A stretch of 6,931 nucleotides of DNA. It comes from Mediterranea massiliensis (GTDB lineage: Bacteria > Bacteroidota > Bacteroidia > Bacteroidales > Bacteroidaceae). The notes below the pieces were generated by a model. That model was given only the letters and a program-made list of their open reading frames with translations. It was not told the origin of the DNA and did not search any database. Positions 1-6,768 of the stretch are shown one piece after another. Made by a program: the position numbers and the translations under genes. The stretch covers positions 1 through 6,931 of the forward strand of contig CATXSD010000135.1 in the NCBI GenBank assembly GCA_958402075.1, in the 5' to 3' direction. Within the stretch, counting starts at the first letter, position 1, and each line of letters starts with the position of its first letter.

Positions 1-11
1 GCAAAATCAAG

Positions 12-53
12 AAAATCCGCCTTCGCCACACGGTGTGAGGCGGATTTTTCTTT
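12..53 (+). terminator. Rho-independent terminator of an upstream gene (outside window)
   Basis: An 11-bp perfect stem pairs 12-22 (AAAATCCGCCT) with 38-48 (AGGCGGATTTT). A 4-bp inner stem (CACA 27-30 with TGTG 34-37) closes on a CGG triloop, with a 4-nt bulge at 23-26. The 3' arm runs into a T-rich tail (TTTTTCTTT, 45-53), the classic intrinsic terminator layout on the + strand. The 5' flank is A-rich, so the hairpin could also work on the - strand, but no - strand gene converges on it here. It most likely ends a + strand gene to the left and insulates the susC promoter region from it. Confidence 0.85.
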
Positions 54-98
54 ATATGTCATCTCAACAGATAATCTATAAGACGTGTCAAGCACTTC

Positions 99-139
99 TT
101 CATGCCAAATTCCATGACAGAATATTATATGTTCATGAC
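99..139. repeat. Cluster of three TYCATGMC repeats, possible operator
   Basis: Three near-identical octamers on the same strand: TTCATGCC (99-106), TCCATGAC (111-118) and TTCATGAC (132-139). Their starts are 12 and 21 bp apart, about one and two helical turns. The second and third also form an imperfect inverted repeat (CATGACA 113-119 against TGTTCATG 130-137). The cluster lies upstream of both candidate susC promoters, where an activator such as a hybrid two-component regulator would bind. That role is inferred from position only; short repeats in AT-rich DNA can arise by chance. Confidence 0.25.
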
Positions 140-202
140 CGTTTTTTATATCTTCAAACATCATCTATAAAAAAACAATCATTAGGATACAATAAAACGT
201 CA

Positions 203-234
203 TTTGACATCTTTGAACATTTATTCTATCTTAT
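203..234 (+). promoter_or_regulatory. Candidate Bacteroides-type promoter, distal
   Basis: A TTTG box (203-206) is followed after 20 nt by TATCTTAT (227-234). This fits the Bacteroides sigma-ABfr pattern of a -33 TTTG and a -7 TAnnTTTG separated by about 19-21 nt, with the last two bases of the -7 box mismatched. Use of this promoter would give a leader of roughly 80 nt before the susC start. A second TTTG at 212-215 has no well-spaced -7 partner. Confidence 0.3.
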
Positions 235-272
235 CTGCCTATTTATTATAATATTATCTCTTTATTAACTTC

Positions 273-280
273 TATTTTTG
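273..280 (+). promoter_or_regulatory. Candidate -7 element (TATTTTTG) proximal to susC
   Basis: TATTTTTG is an exact match to the Bacteroides -7 consensus TAnnTTTG, and it lies 44 nt before the susC ATG, a usual distance. No TTTG is found at the expected -33 position (around 249-253, which reads TATAA). If functional, it would therefore depend on a weak -33 or on an activator, which suits an inducible PUL. It and the distal candidate are alternatives; the sequence does not decide between them. Confidence 0.4.
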
Positions 281-324
281 GCAACGATTTAATTCTCACA
301 CAATTTTTAATTAAAATAAAATTA

Positions 325-3300
325 ATGATGAAATCTAATTCTTGCAAAAACAATCGACGAGCCATGATGGCTCTGCTTCTTTGCACAGGATTCATTGCCA
401 TGCACCCCTTGGCAATGTCGGCTAAAGAAGAAGTTTCATCACTGAACGTGGTGCAACAGCAAAAAAATGTAAGCGGTGTTATCAAGGACTCAACCGGAGA
501 ACCCGTAATTGGCGCAAATGTCCGTGAAAAAGACAATCCTACCAATGGAACTATTACAGATTTGGATGGCAAATTCAATTTGAATGTAGCTAATGCCACC
601 AAATTGGAAATTTCGTTTATCGGTTACAAAACTATTATCGTAGATGCTATTCCTGGAAAACCTGTTAATGTCACGTTGGAAGATGATTCTGAAATGCTGG
701 ACGAAGTCGTAGTGGTAGGTTTCGGTACACAAAAGAAAGTCAACCTGACAGGTTCGGTTGGAGTTGTCTCCGCAGATGAATTGAAGGAACGTCCTGTAAC
801 CAACGCTGCACAAGCCTTACAGGGTATTGTACCCGGTTTACAAATTACTCAAACCAATGGTAGTTTGGAAGATACTCCGAGTATCAATGTCCGTGGTACA
901 ACAACCATCGGTCAAGGAACAAGCGGCGACCCTCTAATTTTGATTGACGGTATGGAAGGCGACTTGAATACTATCAACCCACAAGACATTGCCAACATCT
1001 CTGTTCTGAAAGATGCAGCCGCATCTTCTATTTATGGTTCACGTGCTCCATTCGGTGTCATCTTGATTACGACCAAATCAGGTAGCACCGAGGGAAAAAC
1101 TACTGTCAACTACAATAACAGCTTCCGCTGGGGTACCCCAATCAACATGAACCATATGATGAATTCTGTTGATTTTGCCAGCTGGATGAACGACACCTTT
1201 GCAAATGGAGGTAATTCCGTTTTCTTTGATGCAGACAGAATGGACCAAATTGTGGCCTATCACAATGCTACTCCTTACAAACCTGGCCAAAGAATTACCA
1301 GCGACGGAACGATCATGACAGGCATCAGCGCAGGAGATAACGGATACTGGTTAGACGGGTATGCCTACGGTATAGATGATGTAGACTGGTACAGTGAAAT
1401 CTATAAAAAATGGACATTCTCCCAAGAACACAATTTTAGTGTCAGCGGTGGTAGCAAGAAGCTTAACTATTATGCCTCATTCAATTTCCTGGATCAAGGC
1501 GGTTTCATGAATCTGGGTGAAGAAGGTTTGAAGAGATACAATGGTACAGCTAAAATCAGTTCACAAATTACCGACTGGTTAAAATTCAATTATACCATGC
1601 GTTTCACTCGTCAAGATTATAAACGCCCAGCGACCCTGACAAGTTCCTTATATTCGGACATGGCTCGCCAAGGATGGCCCGTTCTGCCTCTCTATGATCC
1701 GAATGGTTATTATTACGATGCCCCCTCACCTGCCTTGGGTTTGGCAGAAGGTGGTGTGGATAAAACCCAAACAGATAATACATATCACCAAATTGGCCTG
1801 GCCATCGAACCTATTAAAAACTGGGTTACACATATCGACTTCAACTATCGTATCCAATCAGCCAACAGACATTGGGATAGCCAAATGAGATATAATCACG
1901 ATGTGAACGGAAATCCTTATGTCTATAGCAATAGTTCGAATGTACATGAGGATTACTATAAAGAGAACTATTACAACTTTAATGCCTATACAGAATATAC
2001 CCATACATTCAACGAAATACATAACCTGCATGTAATGGGTGGTTTCCAGGCAGAAAATCTGAAGCAAACCCAATTTGGCCTGCAAAGAAATGGTATCATG
2101 TTCCCAGACAAACCCGAAGTAGACCTGACTACTGGTTTGGACTATTATGGAAATGAAGTCACACCTTCAACAAACGGTTCCCGAAACGAATGGGCAACAG
2201 CAGGTTTCTTTGCACGTGTCAACTATGACTATCAAGGCAAATATCTGATAGAGGCCAATGTCCGTGCAGACGGTACTTCCCGTTTCAGAAAGGGAAATCA
2301 ATGGAAGACGTTCCCGTCTGTATCAGTAGGTTGGAATATCGCAAGAGAAAGTTTCTTCGAACCCATCAATGATCTTATCGGTACTTTAAAATTGCGCGCA
2401 TCCTATGGTTCATTAGGTAACCAAAACACAACAAACTGGTATCAGACATTCCAGACAATGACCGTAGGATCTTCCGATGGTACTTGGCTCATGAATGGCA
2501 AAAAGCCCAATACGGCAACAGCTCCCGGACTTGTATCTACTACACTGACTTGGGAAACCATTGAATCATACAACATCGGTTTGGACTGGGGATTATTCAA
2601 TAACCGACTGACAGGTTCGTTCGACTACTATATCAGAAATACCAAAGACATGGTGGGTAATGCACCTGAACTACCTGCCATATTGGGTACTGCTGTTCCT
2701 GTGACAAACAATACCGACTTACGCACTTCCGGTTGGGAATTGTCCATTGGCTGGAACGACCGTCTTGATAATGGACTGACCTATAGTGCCAAATTCAATG
2801 TATCGGATTCCCGTACCAAAATTACACGCTATCCCAACAATCCGACCAATGCCATCAGCACATATATTGAAGGACGTTATATCAATGAAATTTGGGGATA
2901 TGAAACAGTAGGCCTGGCAAAAACAGATGCCGAAATGCAGGCACACCTTGCCACATTACCCAATGGAGGCCAAGATGCTTTAGGCAGTGACTGGAGAGCC
3001 GGTGACATCATGTATGCCGACCTGAACGGTGATGGCAAAATCTCCGGCGGTGCAGGAACGCTGAATGATTCAGGCGATATGAAAGTAATCGGTAACAGCA
3101 CTCCACGCTATCTTTTCGGTCTTGACCTGAATGCCAGCTGGAAAGGATTTGATGTACGCGTATTCTTCCAAGGCGTGATGAAACGCGACTACTGGCAAGG
3201 AAGTACTTATCTGTTCGGTGCTGCCAGCAACGGACAATGGTGGGCAACAGGCTTAAGCCAAGTTTCCGACTATTTCCGCGATGAAAACAGCTGGTCTGTT

Positions 3301-3621
3301 CAAAACGGCTATCAATCTGTCAACACAGACTCCTACCTGCCGCGTCCTTTGTATAGTGATAAAAACCAACAATGCCAGACAAGATATCTGCAGAATGCAG
3401 CTTACATTCGTCTGAAGAACTTGCAAATTGGTTATACCATTCCCCAACACATCACCTCTAAATGGAATATCCAAAATGTCAGAGTCTTTTTCTCTGGCGA
3501 AAACTTGTGGACAGGAACCGGTCTGGCAGACCAATTCGATCCTGAGACCATTTCCAGCTATAGCGGAAACTCTTACCCGTTGTCAAAGACATTATCATGT
3601 GGTATAAATGTTACATTCTAA
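325..3621 (+). CDS. SusC/RagA-family TonB-dependent outer-membrane glycan transporter
   Basis: This 1098-aa protein is the outer-membrane barrel that imports glycan fragments using TonB/ExbBD energy, paired with the SusD lipoprotein encoded next. Seen in order: a signal peptide with a basic start and hydrophobic stretch (about 14-30), likely cleaved after AMSA (residue 33); a carboxypeptidase-D regulatory-like domain (about 48-122, VSGVIKDSTGEPVIGANV...DGKF...FIGYKT); a TonB-box-like segment DEVVVVGFGTQKK (126-138); a plug domain (about 139-253) ending in the SusC/RagA hallmark SVLKDAAASSIYGSRAPFG and ITTKSG; then the barrel to the C-terminal Phe (INVTF). An EF-hand-like DLNGDGKI lies at 899-906, as in many SusC proteins. 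No STN domain precedes the carboxypeptidase-like domain, so sigma/anti-sigma signalling through this protein is unlikely. The start is an ATGATG tandem with no Shine-Dalgarno in an AT-rich leader, normal for Bacteroidota. The substrate cannot be read from the sequence. Confidence 0.96.
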   Translation: MMKSNSCKNNRRAMMALLLCTGFIAMHPLAMSAKEEVSSLNVVQQQKNVSGVIKDSTGEPVIGANVREKDNPTNGTITDLDGKFNLNVANATKLEISFIGYKTIIVDAIPGKPVNVTLEDDSEMLDEVVVVGFGTQKKVNLTGSVGVVSADELKERPVTNAAQALQGIVPGLQITQTNGSLEDTPSINVRGTTTIGQGTSGDPLILIDGMEGDLNTINPQDIANISVLKDAAASSIYGSRAPFGVILITTKSGSTEGKTTVNYNNSFRWGTPINMNHMMNSVDFASWMNDTFANGGNSVFFDADRMDQIVAYHNATPYKPGQRITSDGTIMTGISAGDNGYWLDGYAYGIDDVDWYSEIYKKWTFSQEHNFSVSGGSKKLNYYASFNFLDQGGFMNLGEEGLKRYNGTAKISSQITDWLKFNYTMRFTRQDYKRPATLTSSLYSDMARQGWPVLPLYDPNGYYYDAPSPALGLAEGGVDKTQTDNTYHQIGLAIEPIKNWVTHIDFNYRIQSANRHWDSQMRYNHDVNGNPYVYSNSSNVHEDYYKENYYNFNAYTEYTHTFNEIHNLHVMGGFQAENLKQTQFGLQRNGIMFPDKPEVDLTTGLDYYGNEVTPSTNGSRNEWATAGFFARVNYDYQGKYLIEANVRADGTSRFRKGNQWKTFPSVSVGWNIARESFFEPINDLIGTLKLRASYGSLGNQNTTNWYQTFQTMTVGSSDGTWLMNGKKPNTATAPGLVSTTLTWETIESYNIGLDWGLFNNRLTGSFDYYIRNTKDMVGNAPELPAILGTAVPVTNNTDLRTSGWELSIGWNDRLDNGLTYSAKFNVSDSRTKITRYPNNPTNAISTYIEGRYINEIWGYETVGLAKTDAEMQAHLATLPNGGQDALGSDWRAGDIMYADLNGDGKISGGAGTLNDSGDMKVIGNSTPRYLFGLDLNASWKGFDVRVFFQGVMKRDYWQGSTYLFGAASNGQWWATGLSQVSDYFRDENSWSVQNGYQSVNTDSYLPRPLYSDKNQQCQTRYLQNAAYIRLKNLQIGYTIPQHITSKWNIQNVRVFFSGENLWTGTGLADQFDPETISSYSGNSYPLSKTLSCGINVTF

Positions 3622-3634
3622 ATTCGATAATATT

Positions 3635-5662
3635 ATGAAACTTAATAAACTCACCTATTTATCAACAGTTCTGTTACTGTCTTCTTCACTGATATCGTGT
3701 GAGGATTTCTTGGATAAGGAGCCTCCTTCGTATGCAGTACCCGAGGACTATTATTCGGCTGAAGATCAAATACAAGCCGTTGCCAATAAATTCTATCCTG
3801 ATGTACTTCCATCCCATGGAAACTGGAGCTATGGAACATTTGGGACAGACAATAACACCGATAACCAAGCTGGCTTTACTGCAGATAACAAGTATGCAAC
3901 AGGCCAATGGAAGGTATCGTTAGAAAATGATAATTGGGCATGGACTAATATCCGTAATATCAATTATTCATTGAATACTATTCTCACAAATTATGAAGCA
4001 GGTAAAATCACCGGTTCAGACACAAACATCCGTCAATATATAGGTGAAATATACTTCTTCCGCGCATATTGTTATTTCGACATGCTACAAAAATGGGGCG
4101 ATTTACCTATCATCAAAGAGGCATTGCCTGATGACAACGAGGTTTTGGTAGAAGCCAACAAAAGAAGTCCCAGAAATGAAGTGGCTAGATTCATCCTTGA
4201 AGATTTGGATAACGCCATCGCTTATATGAGTGACAACTTTGACTCCAGAAAAAATCGTTTGTCACCCGATGTTGCCAAACTGATGAAATCACGCGTAGCT
4301 CTATTCGAAGCTTCTTGGCTGAATTACTTTAAGGGTACAGCTTTCGTTCCTAATGGCGAGGGATGGCCTGGGAAAGAAAAAGAATATAATGCAAATTATC
4401 AATTCCCATCAGGAAGTATTGAAAATGAAATCAACTATTTCTATACGGAAGCTGCAGAAAGTGCAGAAGAGGTAGCAGATAAGTATAAAGGCCAATTAAG
4501 CCAAAATACAGTTACTGTTCCTCAGTCAGAATCTGATCCTGAGAATCCCTATTTCAGTATGTTCGGCAATACGGACATGTCAGGTTTCCCTGATGTACTT
4601 TTGTGGCGCGAATATAATGAAGGTTTAGGCATTGTCAATAACATCGAAGTTGCTGTAGAAAAGGGAAATTACGGTGTCGGACTTACCCGAAGCATGGTAC
4701 AAAGCTTCGTAATGTCAGATGGAAAACCCATCTATGCCAATCATGATGGTTTTACATTCAATGATGAATCATTGGCTAATGTAAGAAAAAATGCAGATCC
4801 CCGTCTGTTCATCTTCTTGAAAGAGCCTGGCCAAATCAATATGTTCAAGAACATGGATTCGCAAAAAGACCATGGTGTAGAAATCGAACCATATCCCAGT
4901 ATTTTAGGAAGTGACGGAGAAAATGATTATGGAACAGGTTACTCTATCCGTAAGGGAGGTACGTTCGATAAAGCCTTGACTGGAAATGGTGCAGGTTATA
5001 CAGGTTCCATCACTTTCAGAGCAACAGAAGCCTTACTGAATTACATGGAAGCTGAATATGAATTGACCAAAAACATTTCTTCCGGCAAAATTTTGGAATA
5101 TTGGAAGATTATCCGTACAACTGCCGGATTCACGGGAGCTGCCATTGACCCTCAAACGACCATTGCAGCAACAGATATCACTCAAGAAAAACTGGATTGG
5201 GGTTCTTACTCCGCCGGTGAACAATTGACCGACCCCGTTCTTTACAACATTCGTAGAGAGCGTCGTTGCGAGCTGATGGCCGAAGGTCTCAGATGGATGG
5301 ATTTGATTCGCTGGAGAGCATTGGACCAAATGATTGATGAACCTTATTTTGTAGAAGGATTCCATTTGTGGAATACTGAAATGCAAAATTGGTATGATGC
5401 AGATGCTTTGATAGCTGACGGAAGTTCTGCTGCTACAGTTTCAAGCCCCAGTCTGAGTGAATACTACAGACCTTATCAGAAAAATATGACAAGCGGAAAC
5501 TTGTTCAGAGACGGATATACATGGCACATGGCTCATTATTTGCAACCGCTCCCCATCAAACAGTTCCAATTGACATCTTCTGATAACGCATCGCCAGAAT
5601 TATCTCCGCTGTATCAGAATCCATATTGGCCAACAACAGCTGATATGCCTGCAGAGAAATAA
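3635..5662 (+). CDS. SusD/RagB-family surface glycan-binding lipoprotein
   Basis: The partner of the preceding transporter; it caps the barrel and captures glycan at the cell surface. I chose the ATG at 3635, not the in-frame ATG at 3608, because it gives a compact lipoprotein signal (MKLNKL, then a hydrophobic run) ending in lipobox LISC with the lipidated Cys at 22. The resulting protein has 675 aa. CEDFLDKEPP after the Cys is acidic, in line with surface export of Bacteroidota lipoproteins. Family marks: the N-terminal TPR-like helices (IRQYIGEIYFFRAYCYFDML with WGDLPII, 132-160; EVARFILEDLDNAIAYM, 182-198), the C-terminal RagB signature IRRERRCELMAEGLRWMDL (539-557), LQPLPIKQFQL (637-647) and QNPYWP near the end. 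It is longer than many SusD proteins, which have about 500-600 residues. It follows susC after 13 nt without a promoter, so the two are co-transcribed and probably translationally coupled. A terminator-like hairpin follows 13 nt after its stop codon. Confidence 0.96.
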   Translation: MKLNKLTYLSTVLLLSSSLISCEDFLDKEPPSYAVPEDYYSAEDQIQAVANKFYPDVLPSHGNWSYGTFGTDNNTDNQAGFTADNKYATGQWKVSLENDNWAWTNIRNINYSLNTILTNYEAGKITGSDTNIRQYIGEIYFFRAYCYFDMLQKWGDLPIIKEALPDDNEVLVEANKRSPRNEVARFILEDLDNAIAYMSDNFDSRKNRLSPDVAKLMKSRVALFEASWLNYFKGTAFVPNGEGWPGKEKEYNANYQFPSGSIENEINYFYTEAAESAEEVADKYKGQLSQNTVTVPQSESDPENPYFSMFGNTDMSGFPDVLLWREYNEGLGIVNNIEVAVEKGNYGVGLTRSMVQSFVMSDGKPIYANHDGFTFNDESLANVRKNADPRLFIFLKEPGQINMFKNMDSQKDHGVEIEPYPSILGSDGENDYGTGYSIRKGGTFDKALTGNGAGYTGSITFRATEALLNYMEAEYELTKNISSGKILEYWKIIRTTAGFTGAAIDPQTTIAATDITQEKLDWGSYSAGEQLTDPVLYNIRRERRCELMAEGLRWMDLIRWRALDQMIDEPYFVEGFHLWNTEMQNWYDADALIADGSSAATVSSPSLSEYYRPYQKNMTSGNLFRDGYTWHMAHYLQPLPIKQFQLTSSDNASPELSPLYQNPYWPTTADMPAEK

Positions 5663-5675
5663 AATTTCTAATCAT

Positions 5676-5726
5676 AAAAGTAACTGGAGTCTCTCTCATG
5701 TAATGGGGAGCTTCAGTTACTTTTTT
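5676..5726 (+). terminator. Intra-operon hairpin/terminator between susD and the GH43 gene
   Basis: The arms 5676-5696 and 5705-5724 form about 20 pairs: AAAAGTAACTG with CAGTTACTTTT, then G-U, A-U and G-C pairs, a bulged T at 5690, and CTCTCT with GGGGAG. The loop is 8 nt. A run of six T (5721-5726) follows directly, then ATTTTT. This is an intrinsic terminator structure, yet the next ATG lies only 14 nt beyond the T-run, and no TTTG/TAnnTTTG promoter is visible between the two genes. It most likely acts as a partial terminator or RNA-stabilising 3' end for the susC-susD part of the message, lowering expression of the downstream enzymes. The structure is seen; the attenuating role is inferred. 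Confidence 0.8.
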
Positions 5727-5740
5727 ATTTTTCAAGTATC

Positions 5741-6733
5741 ATGAAAGGCATTAAAATTTTATTCCTCACCATCCTCGCATTGCTGGCTATCCAGTCCATC
5801 CAAGCACAACATCATATTAAGAAGGATATTCCAATGGATTCTATCCTATTAAGTGATCCTTGTATTCTCGCAGACCAGCAAACATCCATGTATTATATGA
5901 CAGGTACAGGAGGAATGTTATGGAAAAGTAAAGACCTCAAATTGTGGGAAGGGCCTTACGTAATCGCTCAAACAGATCCCCATTCATGGATGGGGCCTAA
6001 ACCAATGATCTGGGCAGCCGAGCTTCATCCTTATCAAAACAAGTATTACTATTTTGCTACATTTACAAACCCTACTGTTAAAATAGACACAGTCAGAGGA
6101 AATGTAATAGAAAGAAGAGCCTGTCATATATTGGTAAGCAACAAGCCTGACGGTCCTTACCGTCCAATGCAAGATTCCATATACTTGCCGGCAGACAAAC
6201 CGACTCTTGATGGGACTTTTTGGATTGACACAGATGGAAAACCTTATATGGTTTATTGTTATGAATGGTTACAGAACTGGAACGGAACGATTGAAAAGAT
6301 TGAATTAAAACCAGATCTCAGTGGTTCAGTCGGAGAAGGGCAGGTATTATTCCGTTCAAGTGAATGTCCATGGAGCCGTGAAATCAGCGACGGAAAAGAA
6401 GTGCCAAACAAAGTTACCGACGGTCCTTACCTGTTTCGCACAGGAACAGGCAGATTAGGCATGCTCTGGACAAGCTGGATATATGACATTTATACACAAG
6501 GAGTTGCCTACTCAGAAAGTGGAACGTTAGATGGCCCTTGGATCCAAGAACCTCAACCTGTCACACCACCTAATTTTGGCCATGGAATGCTTTTCAAAAC
6601 CTTAGAAGGGAAATGGTTAATGTCTGTACATAGTCACAAAAACATCAATGGAACATATATTCGTGTTCCACACTTGTTTGAAGTAGACTTATCAGGTGAT
6701 AAATTAATTGTAGGAGAAATCTATCAACCATAG
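5741..6733 (+). CDS. Secreted family 43 glycoside hydrolase (GH43), probably periplasmic
   Basis: A 330-aa enzyme with a type I signal peptide (MKGIKILFLTILALLAIQSI..., AXA-like cut after QA, about residue 22) and no lipobox, so probably periplasmic. The mature protein is a single five-bladed beta-propeller GH43 domain with no extra binding module. GH43 marks: LLSDPCIL (Asp39, expected general base), WKSKDLKLWEGP (61-72), IWAAELHPYQNKYYYFATF (90-108; matches the family's WAPE-type motif), LDGTFWIDTDGKPYMVY (Asp157, expected pKa-modulating residue), VTDGPYLFRT (225-234) and NFGHGMLF (His281, in the usual central-cavity position). In most GH43 proteins the general acid is Glu in an EGP motif; here the matching position is Asp228 (DGP). 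I think this DGP form recurs in some Bacteroidota GH43 groups, but I cannot verify it. GH43 enzymes cleave alpha-L-arabinofuranosyl, beta-xylosyl or galactosyl links by inversion; the substrate here is not decidable. It is transcribed after susD through the preceding hairpin. Confidence 0.85.
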   Translation: MKGIKILFLTILALLAIQSIQAQHHIKKDIPMDSILLSDPCILADQQTSMYYMTGTGGMLWKSKDLKLWEGPYVIAQTDPHSWMGPKPMIWAAELHPYQNKYYYFATFTNPTVKIDTVRGNVIERRACHILVSNKPDGPYRPMQDSIYLPADKPTLDGTFWIDTDGKPYMVYCYEWLQNWNGTIEKIELKPDLSGSVGEGQVLFRSSECPWSREISDGKEVPNKVTDGPYLFRTGTGRLGMLWTSWIYDIYTQGVAYSESGTLDGPWIQEPQPVTPPNFGHGMLFKTLEGKWLMSVHSHKNINGTYIRVPHLFEVDLSGDKLIVGEIYQP

Positions 6734-6768
6734 AAAAGATACTGAACCAATAAAAAAACAATAACATT

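Noticed and set aside
35..268. 77-codon + strand open frame in the leader region
   Set aside because: It begins inside the terminator hairpin and runs through AT-rich DNA containing the candidate promoters. It has low-complexity composition and no recognisable domain, so it is most likely a chance frame.
305..316. Perfect 12-bp palindrome TTTTAATTAAAA just before the susC start
   Set aside because: It consists only of A and T in a very AT-rich leader where such palindromes are expected by chance. It is too weak to act as a stable hairpin.
373..384. Lipobox-like LLLC at residues 17-20 of the SusC protein
   Set aside because: SusC proteins are integral barrels, the hydrophobic stretch continues past this Cys, and a good type I cleavage site follows at AMSA; lipidation is unlikely.
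246..602. 118-codon - strand frame over the susC start
   Set aside because: It is antisense to the signal peptide and carboxypeptidase-like domain of susC, whose protein is unmistakable. It shows no family features of its own.
5033..5386. 117-codon - strand frame inside susD
   Set aside because: It is antisense to the conserved RagB C-terminal region and has no recognisable motif; a shadow of the real gene.
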